DNA from: DATHVI01 sp035461385
Lineage (GTDB): Bacteria; Actinomycetota; Thermoleophilia; Solirubrobacterales; 70-9
Direction: 5' to 3'
Assembly (NCBI GenBank): GCA_035461385.1
Contig: DATHVI010000157.1
Span: forward strand, 1-27,871
DNA length: 27,871 bases
Shown here: in pieces, positions 7,703 through 14,434 of the stretch
Numbering within the stretch: the stretch's first letter is position 1
Layout: each line of letters opens with the position of its first letter
Notes under the pieces: generated by a model
The model's database searches: none
What the model was told of the DNA's origin: nothing
The model's input: only the letters and a program-made list of their open reading frames with translations
Made by a program: the position numbers and the translations under genes

Positions 7703-8433
7703 CGGCTCGTCCCCTCGCCCTCCGCGAGCGCGAGGAACGCGCTCTCGATGTCGCCGGTGCCGGTCTCGGCGCGAAGGCGATCGGGGGCTCCGGAGGCGAC
7801 GATCTCGCCCGCCCGCATCAGGACCAGCTCGTCGCAGCGCTCGGCCTCGTCCATCACGTGGGTCGAGACGAGGAGGGCCTTGCCCGCGTCGGCCAGCGAG
7901 TGGAACGTGCCCCAGAGCTCGCGCCGCAGCACCGGGTCGAGCCCGACGGTTGGCTCGTCGAGGACGAGGACCTCGGGGTCGGCGAGCAGCGCCGCCGCGA
8001 GCGAGGCGCGGCCACGCTCGCCGCCGGACAGCGTGCCGACGACCTGCCCCTCCTGCGGCCCGAGACCGACGTTTGCGACCACCTCGCCGATCCGGCGCTG
8101 CGGGACGTCGGCTACCCGGGCGAAGTAGCTCAGGTTCTCGCGCACGGTCAGATCGGCGTACACCGACGGTGCCTGGGTGACGTAGCCGACCCGCCGGCGC
8201 AGGGCGGGGGCTCCGGCGGGCTCGCCGAGGACGGTCAGCGCTCCCGCCTCGACGATCTGGACGCCGACGACCGAGCGCATCAGCGTCGTCTTGCCCGAGC
8301 CGCTCGGCCCGAGCAGCCCGGTGACGACGCCGCGCGGGACGTCGAGCGAGATCCCGCCGAGGACCAGGTTGCCGCCCCGGCGGACGCGGAGGTCGCGGAC
8401 CTCGATCGCCGGCGGTTTGCTGTCAGGTGCCAT
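7699..8433 (-). CDS. ABC transporter ATP-binding protein (DrrA-like)
   Basis: A 244-residue nucleotide-binding subunit that powers the adjacent ABC-2 permease. The full motif set is present: Walker A GPSGSGKTT (42-50), Q-loop Gln87 in YVTQAP, signature LSGGE (135-139), Walker B VLVLDEP (155-161) with Glu160, and the switch His192 in STHVMDEA. The ATG at 8433 has GGAG eight bases upstream. The length and sequence style resemble DrrA/multidrug ATPases. It is the first gene of a two-gene operon lying between two tRNA-Ser genes on the same strand. Confidence 0.9.
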   Translation of the reverse strand: MAPDSKPPAIEVRDLRVRRGGNLVLGGISLDVPRGVVTGLLGPSGSGKTTLMRSVVGVQIVEAGALTVLGEPAGAPALRRRVGYVTQAPSVYADLTVRENLSYFARVADVPQRRIGEVVANVGLGPQEGQVVGTLSGGERGRASLAAALLADPEVLVLDEPTVGLDPVLRRELWGTFHSLADAGKALLVSTHVMDEAERCDELVLMRAGEIVASGAPDRLRAETGTGDIESAFLALAEGEGTSR

Positions 8434-8666
8434 AGGACAAACTCCGATCTCGTTGACTGAGGCGCGAACGGTGCGGACGCTGATCGCGGAGACGACCCGA
8501 GCGCGCGAGCGCGACTCTCGCGGCGCAGTTCGTCACCGCGATCGATCTCGATCGACCGCCGTCGGCCAGGGGGGCCTCTCCAGCCCCCATGGCGCTTCTA
8601 CGGTGATTGTCCAACCGCGACCGACGTCATACCCGGTGATCCGGCCGGGTGAAGTCGAAGAACGAG
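8434..8666. other. Intergenic stretch with one hairpin, no gene seen
   Basis: These 233 bases separate tRNA-Ser(UGA) from the ABC operon. GGGGGC (8570-8575) pairs with GCCCCC (8583-8588) and could terminate the tRNA transcript. A short minus-strand open frame (8423-8614) runs here but lacks recognisable content. No clear promoter for the ABC operon was found. Confidence 0.4.
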
Positions 8667-8752
8667 CGGAGCGGGAGGGATTCGAACCCCCGGGCCTCAT
8701 CGGCCGGCTGCTTTCAAGGCAGCTGCAATAAACCAGACTCTGCCACCGCTCC
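8667..8752 (-). tRNA. tRNA-Ser (anticodon UGA)
   Basis: An 86-nt cloverleaf on the minus strand. The acceptor stem GGAGCGG pairs with CCGCTCC and the discriminator is G. The anticodon stem GCTGC/GCAGC has loop CTTGAAA, anticodon TGA, reading UCA-type serine codons. The long variable arm is serine-like, and the T arm GGGGG-TTCGAAT-CCCTC includes one G-U pair. CCA is not encoded. No convincing -10 box lies directly upstream. Confidence 0.94.
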
Positions 8753-9008
8753 TATCCGGTGCTCGTCCTGCGGTGTGATCGAAACGACGGCCTGGGTCGC
8801 ATTCCCGGCTCAGGAACTCCGACCCATCCGGACGAAGCACATAGAGCCAATCGTACGCGCCCTCCGGGATCCTCTTCTCGACATAGCCGTTCGAGTTCGA
8901 ATCGATACGGCGCGGGTCCAGATCACGTGTTGAGCAGAACTTGCCGTGGACTTGATGCAGGCCGCCGCCGCCGTCGACTACCAGAGCGGATGGCAGCCGA
9001 GATGTCAT
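8697..9008 (-). CDS. Doubtful open frame overlapping tRNA-Ser(UGA)
   Basis: From ATG 9008 the minus strand is open for 103 residues and ends inside the tRNA gene. The middle (HQVHGKFCSTRDLDP, NSNGYVEKRIPEGAYDWLYVL, RPDGSEFLSREC) looks protein-like rather than like the Arg/Ala-rich shadow frames of this genome. Its codons use more A/T third positions than the neighbours, which would suit a foreign or decaying gene. An AGGA lies only two bases before the ATG. I recognise no family. The last 18 or so codons are simply the tRNA sequence, so a functional gene in this form is doubtful; it may be the remnant of a longer gene. Confidence 0.28.
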   Translation of the reverse strand: MTSRLPSALVVDGGGGLHQVHGKFCSTRDLDPRRIDSNSNGYVEKRIPEGAYDWLYVLRPDGSEFLSRECDPGRRFDHTAGRAPDRSGGRVWFIAAALKAAGR

Positions 9009-9012
9009 ATTC

Positions 9013-9028
9013 CTATATCGGTATATAG
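9013..9028. promoter_or_regulatory. Palindromic candidate ArsR operator
   Basis: CTATAT-CGGT-ATATAG is a perfect 6-bp inverted repeat with a 4-nt spacer, conspicuously AT-rich for this genome. It lies just upstream of the ArsR start and overlaps the predicted -10 box, the right place for autorepression by the encoded regulator. Confidence 0.6.
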
Positions 9029-9029
9029 T
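9024..9029 (+). promoter_or_regulatory. -10 box for a leaderless arsR transcript
   Basis: TATAGT fits TANNNT and is followed by exactly seven bases before the ATG at 9037, so transcription would start at the A of the start codon. No Shine-Dalgarno precedes this ATG, consistent with a leaderless mRNA. Confidence 0.55.
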
Positions 9030-9036
9030 GTCCCCG

Positions 9037-9390
9037 ATGGCACGAGCCGCGACCACAGCCGACGCGTTCAACGCCGTCGCCGAGCCGAGGCGGCGGGAGA
9101 TCCTCGATCTCCTCGCCGGCGGCGAGCGCCCCGTGAACGACCTCGTCGATCAACTGGGCCTCGCCCAGCCGCAGGTCTCCAAGCACCTCCGGGTGCTGCG
9201 CGAGGTCGGCGCGGTCGACGTCCGCGCCCAGGGCCGCCAGCGGCTCTACCGGCTCAACGGCCGGGCGCTGAAGCCGATCCACGACTGGGTCAAGGGCTAC
9301 GAGCGGATGTGGTCGGAGCGCTTCGACGAGCTCGACGCCGTTCTCGACGACCTGAAGCGAAAGGAACGAGGAGATGACGATGACGAGTAG
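9037..9390 (+). CDS. ArsR-family transcriptional repressor
   Basis: A 117-residue winged helix-turn-helix protein: ADAFNAVAEPRRREILDLLAGGERPV, recognition-helix region QPQVSKHLRVLREVGAV (about 44-60) and a wing VRAQGRQRLYRLN (62-74). It has no cysteines, so the classical metal site is absent. It belongs to the ArsR subgroup encoded with AHSA1/SRPBCC proteins, and such a gene follows with overlap. ATG 9037 was chosen because it is seven bases after a TANNNT box; GTG 9028 would add three residues but lies inside the palindrome. The protein probably represses its own operon. The C-terminus is very acidic (GDDDDE). Confidence 0.9.
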   Translation: MARAATTADAFNAVAEPRRREILDLLAGGERPVNDLVDQLGLAQPQVSKHLRVLREVGAVDVRAQGRQRLYRLNGRALKPIHDWVKGYERMWSERFDELDAVLDDLKRKERGDDDDE

Positions 9391-9883
9391 CCGATCGGCG
9401 AAGGTGACGCTGCCGGCCGACGACCAGATCCTGATCACGCGCGACTTCGACGCGCCGAGGCGGCTGGTCTACGAGGCCTGGACGACCCCGGAGCTGGTCA
9501 AGCGGTGGTGGAACGCGAAGCGCGGCGAGGTGACGGTCGCCGAGATCGACCTCAGGGTCGGCGGCAGCTGGCGCTACGTGATGGTCACCGACGAGGGGGG
9601 ATTCGAGGTTGCCTTCCATGGCGAGTTCGACGAGATCTCTCCGAGCGAACGGATCGTCTCGACCGAGGTCTTCGAGGGCATGCCGGGCGAGGAGCCGCCA
9701 AGCGAGGACGACGCGGCGGCGAACACCGTCACCTTCGCCGAGGTCGGCGGGCGGACGAAGCTGACGATCCTCTCGCAGTACCCGAGCAGGGACATCCGCG
9801 ACGCTGTGATCGCGACCGGGATGGAGGACGGGATGCAGGACGCGATGGACCTGCTCGAGGAGGTCGCGCGCTCGCTCGGCTGA
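9380..9883 (+). CDS. AHSA1/SRPBCC-family protein
   Basis: A 167-residue START-like helix-grip protein (Aha1 C-terminal-like). Family marks are ITRDFDAPRRLVYEAWTTPELVKRWW near the start, GGSWRYVM, FHGEFDEISPSERIV and the C-terminal helix DGMQDAMDLLEEV. Proteins of this kind, encoded next to ArsR repressors, are thought to bind small hydrophobic ligands; the ligand is unknown. GAGGAG lies six bases before ATG 9380, favouring it over ATG 9374. Its start overlaps the end of the ArsR gene by 11 bases, so the two are translationally coupled. A strong hairpin follows the stop. Confidence 0.88.
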   Translation: MTSSRSAKVTLPADDQILITRDFDAPRRLVYEAWTTPELVKRWWNAKRGEVTVAEIDLRVGGSWRYVMVTDEGGFEVAFHGEFDEISPSERIVSTEVFEGMPGEEPPSEDDAAANTVTFAEVGGRTKLTILSQYPSRDIRDAVIATGMEDGMQDAMDLLEEVARSLG

Positions 9884-9908
9884 GGCGCCGCGATCCGCCA
9901 CAAGACTC

Positions 9909-9943
9909 GTTGCGCCCGCGGCGGTACGGGCCGCGGGCGCAAC
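9909..9943 (+). terminator. Terminator hairpin after the ArsR-AHSA1 operon
   Basis: GTTGCGCCCGCGGC (9909-9922) pairs perfectly with GCCGCGGGCGCAAC (9930-9943), a 14-bp stem with a 7-nt loop, 26 bases after the stop. There is no T-tract. Confidence 0.75.
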
Positions 9944-9954
9944 CATCGCCCGGC

Positions 9955-9960
9955 TAGCTT
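9955..9960 (+). promoter_or_regulatory. Possible -10 box for the GH26-like gene
   Basis: TAGCTT fits TANNNT. Transcription would start near 9967, giving a six-base leader to the mini-ORF ATG at 9973 and about 19 bases to the TTG at 9986. Confidence 0.35.
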
Positions 9961-9972
9961 GTTCAAGGACCC

Positions 9973-9999
9973 ATGAGGCGAAGCCTTGTCCAGCCTTAG
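9973..9999 (+). CDS. Eight-codon mini-ORF overlapping the GH26-like start
   Basis: ATG at 9973, with AAGGA four bases upstream, encodes MRRSLVQP and stops at TAG 9997-9999. The hydrolase start (TTG 9986) lies inside it in another frame. It could be a translation-coupling leader peptide, or the real signal-peptide start separated from the main frame by a small indel. Confidence 0.3.
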   Translation: MRRSLVQP

Positions 10000-11104
10000 A
10001 GGGATCGCGGGCGGGCTGATCGTCGCGGTGGCCGTGTCGCTGCTCGCGGCGGCGCCGCCGGCTGCCGCGAAGCCCTTCTCACCGGGCAAGAACCGGGCCT
10101 TCCACGGCGTCTCCGACACCGGCCACGTCGAGGACTTCCGGACCTTCAAGAAGCAGGTCCGCGCCCACCCCGCGTTGCTCCAGATGTTCTTCCACTGGGG
10201 CGTCCCGCTGCGCTCCTCGGGGGCGCTGCATCGCTGGTCGGCGACGAACACGCGCGGCGTCCTCAGCCTCTCGACCGCCCCGGGTGACGGCCAGGAGGTG
10301 ATCACGCCGAAGCAGATCGCGGGCGGTCACGGCGACCATTACATACTCCGGCTCAAGCAGACGATCGCGAACGCCGAGCAGACCGTCTACATCCGGCTGC
10401 TGCCGGAGATGAACGGGCACTGGAACCCGTACTCGGCGTTCAACGCCGACGGCAGCCGCCGCAAGGGCGAGGGCAAGAGCACGCGGGCGTTCAAGCGCGC
10501 GTGGCGGCGGTTCGCGATCATCATCCGGGGGCGCTCGCGCAAGCAGATCAACCGCCGGCTGACGAGCCGCGGCATGCCGCGCATCCACCGGGTCGCGAAG
10601 GGCAACGCGGAGCGCTACCGGCAGCTCGGCGTCCCGCCCGTCCTCGAGCGCCCCCGGGTGGCGCTGATGTGGGTGCCGCAGACCTTCGGTTCGCCGAACG
10701 TCCGTGGCAACCAGCCCCGCAACTACTGGCCGGGGCGGAAGTTCGTCGACTGGGTCGGCGCCGACATCTACTCGAAGTGGGCCAGCCCCGGGGTCTGGTC
10801 GGCGCTGAACCGGTTCTTCAGGAACCACCGCTGGCGCGGGCTGCCGTTCGTGATCGGCGAGTACTCGCCCTACGACAACGACCACTCCGGCGCCTTCGTC
10901 CGCAAGCTGTTCCGCTGGGAGCGCAGCCGGCGGCGGGCGAAGATGCTGCTCTACTACCGCAGCGTCACCGCCGGGAACCCGCACAACATCCAGCACTACC
11001 CGGGCGCGCGAAAGGTCCTCCGGCGCCAGCTCCGGCGCCAGCACTACCGCCGCTTCGCGCCCGGGGTCCGCAACGTCCCGTACGAGCCGCCGCCGGGCTC
11101 GTAG
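9986..11104 (+). CDS. Secreted GH26-like glycoside hydrolase
   Basis: A 372-residue protein with a signal peptide (hydrophobic 8-23, then PPAAAK). It resembles family 26 (beta-mannanase/endoglucanase-like) TIM-barrel enzymes. RLLPEMNGHWNPY carries the presumed acid/base Glu141, WVGADIY gives the usual barrel strand, and FVIGEYSPYD carries the presumed nucleophile Glu292. The substrate is uncertain. The C-terminal third is unusually Arg-rich. The start is TTG 9986 with GAGG seven bases ahead; the nearby ATG 9973 is in another frame and stops after eight codons. Two hairpins follow the stop. Downstream sugar-nucleotide and glycosyltransferase genes make a polysaccharide-trimming role plausible. 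Confidence 0.75.
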   Translation: MSSLRGIAGGLIVAVAVSLLAAAPPAAAKPFSPGKNRAFHGVSDTGHVEDFRTFKKQVRAHPALLQMFFHWGVPLRSSGALHRWSATNTRGVLSLSTAPGDGQEVITPKQIAGGHGDHYILRLKQTIANAEQTVYIRLLPEMNGHWNPYSAFNADGSRRKGEGKSTRAFKRAWRRFAIIIRGRSRKQINRRLTSRGMPRIHRVAKGNAERYRQLGVPPVLERPRVALMWVPQTFGSPNVRGNQPRNYWPGRKFVDWVGADIYSKWASPGVWSALNRFFRNHRWRGLPFVIGEYSPYDNDHSGAFVRKLFRWERSRRRAKMLLYYRSVTAGNPHNIQHYPGARKVLRRQLRRQHYRRFAPGVRNVPYEPPPGS

Positions 11105-11105
11105 C

Positions 11106-11137
11106 GCGGGGGGCCCGCCGCGCGGACGGGCCCCCGC
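11106..11137. terminator. Terminator hairpin after the GH26-like gene
   Basis: GCGGGGG(G)CCCG pairs with CGGGCCCCCGC, an 11-bp stem with one bulged G, directly after the stop. Confidence 0.65.
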
Positions 11138-11152
11138 AGTCGTCACGACCGC

Positions 11153-11170
11153 GGCGCCCCGTTGGGCGCC
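11153..11170. terminator. Second hairpin between convergent genes
   Basis: GGCGCCC (11153-11159) pairs with GGGCGCC (11164-11170) across a 4-nt loop. It lies 16 bases beyond the stop of the minus-strand small secreted protein and so may terminate that gene. Confidence 0.5.
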
Positions 11171-11185
11171 ACGGACCGGACGTCG

Positions 11186-11422
11186 CTACTTGTTCTGCCC
11201 GGGCGGGGCGTGCCCGGCCCGGTTCTGGACCTCGGTCTCCTGCTCGTGAGCACCGCCCGTGCATGTCGGCTGCTGGCCCGGGGGCTGATGCCCCGCGGGG
11301 TTCGTGCAGGCGATGTCGACGTCGACGAGACCCGGAGGGGTCTGGCCGGCGGCGCCGCCCGGGAGCGCCAGCATCGCAATCATCGTCGCTGTCGCCAGCA
11401 GGATCGCAAATGTCTTTCGCAT
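11186..11422 (-). CDS. Small secreted Gly/Pro/Gln-rich protein, unknown function
   Basis: A 78-residue protein with a clear signal peptide (MRKT, hydrophobic FAILLATATMIAMLAL, then PGGAAG with a cleavage site near residue 26). The mature part is about 50 residues, with PAGHQPPGQQP and a related RAGHAPPGQNK at the C-terminus, and two cysteines (Cys39, Cys54) that could form a disulfide. AAGG seven bases before the ATG supports the start. I recognise no family. Upstream are a consensus-like promoter and a 5' leader of about 119 nt, then the sigma-factor gene on the same strand, so it may be a regulated or abundantly made exported protein. Confidence 0.68.
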   Translation of the reverse strand: MRKTFAILLATATMIAMLALPGGAAGQTPPGLVDVDIACTNPAGHQPPGQQPTCTGGAHEQETEVQNRAGHAPPGQNK

Positions 11423-11547
11423 GGACTGCCTTTCCGCCCTTCGCACCGCCCCCGCGCAAGTGGATCCCGCGATATGGCTGTCAAGCCGCGGACCCGAACC
11501 TCCCCCGACCGGTGTCGAGCCTGCGGCAGATCGATTTTGATTCTCCG

Positions 11548-11575
11548 AACCTAACCGCGCGGGCGCTCGTGTCAA
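11548..11575 (-). promoter_or_regulatory. Housekeeping-type promoter for the small secreted protein
   Basis: On the minus strand TTGACA (11575-11570), a 16-bp spacer and TAGGTT (11553-11548) form the best sigma-70-type promoter in the window. The start would be near 11541, giving a leader of about 119 nt. The TGA within the -35 box is the stop codon of the sigma-factor gene. A second TTGACA at 11484-11479 lacks a matching -10. Confidence 0.65.
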
Positions 11576-12174
11576 TCCGTAGAACGCCGCATTTTGCGGT
11601 GATTTCCTGGATCGCTGGCCAGCCGTTCCGTTCCCGCGGCGGTGCGAAGCCGGGCCCTGCCCTCTGCTAGAGACCGGTTGACCTTGGTATAGGTCCAGCC
11701 GCAGGAGGCCCCGATCTCGGCGTAGGAGTAGCCGCAGGCCTGGAGGACGATCGCGAGGCGCTCGGCGGGCTTGAGCTCGGCGAGCAGCCGCGCCGCGACC
11801 TCGAACCGCTCCCGGCGCTCGGCTCGCTCCGCGGGTCCCGGCCGCGCGCATGGCAGGCGATCGACCCGGTCCCCCTCAGCCTCCGTGCCAACGGTGCCGT
11901 GGGTGACCGGGGCGAGCAGCCGCTCGCGCTCGCGCCGCACGGCGAGCGCCTCACGGCGGACGACGACGTGCATCCAGGCGGCAAGGCGGGCAAAGCCGAT
12001 CCCCGGCGGCGCCTTCGTGAGCAGGATCACCACCGCCCGCTGGAACGCGTCGTCGGCGTCGTCGGCGCAGATCGAAAGTCGTCGGGCGCTGCGCCGGAGG
12101 GCCGGCTCGTGCCCGGCGAGCAGCGCGACCGCGGCGCTGGTCCGGGCGCTGGGCTCGGCGCCTGGGCGCTCCAT
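11572..12174 (-). CDS. Sigma-70 family (ECF-like) RNA polymerase sigma factor
   Basis: A 200-residue protein with a region-2-like helix block (ALRRSARRLSICADDADDAFQRAVVILL, then ARLAAWMHVVVRREALAVRR, about 25-80) and a region-4 helix-turn-helix (LKPAERLAIVLQACGYSYAEIGASCGWTYTKVNRSLAEGR, about 134-173). No anti-sigma gene is adjacent. The frame remains open far upstream, antisense to the UXS gene, but ATG 12174 gives the right size. It begins 57 bases from the divergent UXS gene, so the two may share regulatory DNA. Its target promoters are unknown. Confidence 0.8.
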   Translation of the reverse strand: MERPGAEPSARTSAAVALLAGHEPALRRSARRLSICADDADDAFQRAVVILLTKAPPGIGFARLAAWMHVVVRREALAVRRERERLLAPVTHGTVGTEAEGDRVDRLPCARPGPAERAERRERFEVAARLLAELKPAERLAIVLQACGYSYAEIGASCGWTYTKVNRSLAEGRARLRTAAGTERLASDPGNHRKMRRSTD

Positions 12175-12218
12175 GCCAGGATCAACCCCGGACCCGCTCC
12201 GGGCGCCCCCTCCCCGGC

Positions 12219-12224
12219 TATCGT
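12219..12224 (+). promoter_or_regulatory. -10 box for a leaderless UXS transcript
   Basis: TATCGT (TANNNT) is followed by exactly seven bases and then ATG 12232. There is no Shine-Dalgarno sequence. Confidence 0.45.
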
Positions 12225-12231
12225 GGCGGCG

Positions 12232-13179
12232 ATGACGACCTGTCTCGTGACCGGCGGAGCGGGCTTCCTCGGATCGCATCTGTGCGACCACCTGCTCGCC
12301 GAGGGCTACCGGGTGATCTGCGTCGACAACCTCGACACCGGCTCGCTGCAGAACATCGAGCACATCCGAGAGGAGCGCTTCACGTTCCTCCACCACGACC
12401 TCACCGAGCCGCTGTTCGTCGACGAGCCGATCGACTTCGTCTACCACCTCGCCTCGCCGGCGAGCCCGATCGACTACGCGCGGCTGCCGCTGCACACGCT
12501 CAAGGTCGGCTCCTACGGCACCCACCACATGCTCGGCCTGGCGAAGTTCAAGCGCGCGCGGTTCCTCCTCGCCTCGACCTCGGAGGTCTACGGCGATCCC
12601 CAGGTCCACCCGCAGCCCGAGGACTACTGGGGCCACGTCAACCCGATCGGGCCCCGCGGCGTCTACGACGAGGCGAAGCGCTACGCCGAGGCGATGACGA
12701 TGGCCTACCACCGCCAGCAGGGCGTCAACACCTGCATCGCCCGGACCTTCAACACCTACGGGAGCAGGATGAGGCCCCACGACGGGCGCGCGATCCCGAC
12801 CTTCCTGCGCCAAGCGGTCCAGGACAAGCCGCTGACCGTGTTCGGCGACGGCGGCCAGACGCGGAGCTTCTGCTACGTCGACGACCAGATCCGCGGCTAC
12901 ATCGCCCTCGCGGAGTCGGACGTCCACCTGCCGGTCAACATCGGCAACCCCGACGAGTTCACGTTGCTCGAGCTGGCGGAGACGGTGATCGAGGTCACCG
13001 GGTCGCGGTCGGAGATCGTCTACGAGGCGCTCCCGACCGACGACCCGCAGGTGCGCCGGCCCGACATCACCCGGGCGCGCGAGCTGCTCGGGTGGGAGCC
13101 GACGCTCGGCCTGCGCGACGGCCTCGAGCGCACCGTCGCCGAGGCCGGCGTCGAGCGGCTCGTCGGCTCGGCCGAGTAG
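12232..13179 (+). CDS. UDP-glucuronate decarboxylase-type SDR (UXS family)
   Basis: A 315-residue extended short-chain dehydrogenase that should turn UDP-glucuronate into UDP-xylose with tightly bound NAD. It has the Rossmann motif GGAGFLGSHL (8-17), the catalytic Thr116/Glu118 in ASTSEVYG, Tyr145 and Lys149 in YDEAK, and strongly UXS-like blocks: HLASPASPIDY, EDYWGHVNPIGPR and FNTYGSRM. The C-terminal DDPQVRRPDI carries the substrate-phosphate Arg pair. dTDP-glucose 4,6-dehydratase is the main alternative but fits less well. The ATG is seven bases after a -10 box. It heads a run with two glycosyltransferases, so the sugar nucleotide is probably used in a surface glycan. Confidence 0.85.
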   Translation: MTTCLVTGGAGFLGSHLCDHLLAEGYRVICVDNLDTGSLQNIEHIREERFTFLHHDLTEPLFVDEPIDFVYHLASPASPIDYARLPLHTLKVGSYGTHHMLGLAKFKRARFLLASTSEVYGDPQVHPQPEDYWGHVNPIGPRGVYDEAKRYAEAMTMAYHRQQGVNTCIARTFNTYGSRMRPHDGRAIPTFLRQAVQDKPLTVFGDGGQTRSFCYVDDQIRGYIALAESDVHLPVNIGNPDEFTLLELAETVIEVTGSRSEIVYEALPTDDPQVRRPDITRARELLGWEPTLGLRDGLERTVAEAGVERLVGSAE

Positions 13180-13234
13180 CTCCGGCGAGCACCGGCGGCC
13201 GCCGAGGCGGCGGAGCCGCGATCATCCCCGCTCG

Positions 13235-14434
13235 ATGACGCCCTCGCTCAGGATCGCGCACCTCACCGCGACCTTCCCGCCCTACCCGGGCGGCGCGGGC
13301 AACACGGCGTTCCGGATCGCGCGCGAGCAGGCCGAGCGCGGCCATCGCGTCGAGGTCTTCACCGCACCGGCTGCGGGCGAGGCGCCCGACCCGGGCGAGG
13401 CGATCGTCCACCGGATCGAGCCGGCGGTCGCGATCGGCAACGCGCCGCTGATCCCGCGGCTGGCGGGAGTTCGGGGCTTCGACGTCGTCCACCTCCACTA
13501 CCCGTTCATCTTCGGCTCCGAGCTGACGCTGCTGGCGCGGGCGGCGAGCCGCCGCGCCCGCTCGCAGGCGCTCCTCGTCCACTACAAGAACCGGCTCGTC
13601 GGCAACGGCCCCCGCGGCCTCGTGTTCGAGGCCTACGAGCGCTCCGTCGCCCCGGCGCTGATCCGCGCCGCCGACCGGGTGTGCGTGCTTTCGGCCGACC
13701 ACGCGACGTCGGTCTCATACCTGCGCCGGGCGGGCGAGCACGAGCCCGAGAAGCTGGTCGAGATGCCGAACGGGGTCGACACCGACGCCTTCTCCCCTGG
13801 GCCGGACTCGACCGGGCTGCGCGAGCGGCTCGGGATCCCGGCGGCGGGGGTCGTCGCCGCCTTCGTCGCGACGCTCGACCGCGCCCACCACTTCAAGCGC
13901 GTCGACGTCGCGATCGACGCGCTCGCCGCGGCCGGCGCCGAACCGCCCGAGCTCCACCTGCTCGTCGCCGGCGGCGGCGAGCTGCTCGACGGGTTCCGCC
14001 GCCGGGCCGCCGCCGCCGGCGTCGGCGAGCGCGTTCACTTCCTCGGCGCGGTGCCCCACGCCGAGCTCCCCGGCATCCTCCGCGCTGCCGACCTCTTCGT
14101 GCTCACCACCGAGCCGCCGGAATCGTTCGGCATCGTCCTGATCGAGGCGATGGCGTGCGGGCTGCCGACGATCGCCACCGACTATCCAGGCGTGCGCGCG
14201 GTCGTCGACGCGGGCGAGACCGGCGTGCTGGTCCCGCGCGGCGACGCCGGCGCGGTCGCCGCGGCGCTGCGCGAGCTCGCCCGCGCCGGGGCCGAGGAAC
14301 GGGCGCGGATCGGCGCCCGGGGGCGCGCCAAGGCCGAGCGCGAGTGGAGCTGGCCGCGCGTCCTCGACCGGCTCGACGGCGCCTACGACGGGGCGATCGA
14401 GGCGCGGCGCGCGAAGCTCGGGGCGTCGCGATGA
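13235..14434 (+). CDS. GT4-family glycosyltransferase
   Basis: A 399-residue GT-B fold retaining glycosyltransferase. The N-terminal acceptor domain begins HLTATFPPYPGGAGNTAFRIA with the glycine-rich loop. The linker has LVEMPNGVDTDAFSP, and the C-terminal donor domain carries the GT4 EX7E motif, Glu296 to Glu304 in PESFGIVLIEAMACG. No signal peptide or membrane span is visible, so it is cytoplasmic or peripheral. It starts 55 bases after the UXS gene and overlaps the next glycosyltransferase by four bases (ATGA), so all three are probably one operon. Donor and acceptor sugars are not predictable. Confidence 0.87.
   Translation: MTPSLRIAHLTATFPPYPGGAGNTAFRIAREQAERGHRVEVFTAPAAGEAPDPGEAIVHRIEPAVAIGNAPLIPRLAGVRGFDVVHLHYPFIFGSELTLLARAASRRARSQALLVHYKNRLVGNGPRGLVFEAYERSVAPALIRAADRVCVLSADHATSVSYLRRAGEHEPEKLVEMPNGVDTDAFSPGPDSTGLRERLGIPAAGVVAAFVATLDRAHHFKRVDVAIDALAAAGAEPPELHLLVAGGGELLDGFRRRAAAAGVGERVHFLGAVPHAELPGILRAADLFVLTTEPPESFGIVLIEAMACGLPTIATDYPGVRAVVDAGETGVLVPRGDAGAVAAALRELARAGAEERARIGARGRAKAEREWSWPRVLDRLDGAYDGAIEARRAKLGASR

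Noticed and set aside
6590..8128. Plus-strand 512-residue open frame through the tRNA and ABC permease region
   Set aside because: It reads through tRNA-Ser(GCU) on the opposite strand and is antisense to clearly recognisable transporter genes; its composition is that of a shadow frame.
8423..8614. Small minus-strand frame between tRNA-Ser(UGA) and the ABC operon
   Set aside because: It overlaps the ABC ATPase start, has no recognisable motif or ribosome site, and contains the GGGGGC/GCCCCC hairpin.
12175..12927. Long N-terminal extension of the sigma-factor frame
   Set aside because: It is antisense to the UXS gene, repetitive in Val/Asp/Arg, and the ATG at 12174 gives the expected sigma size and alignment start.
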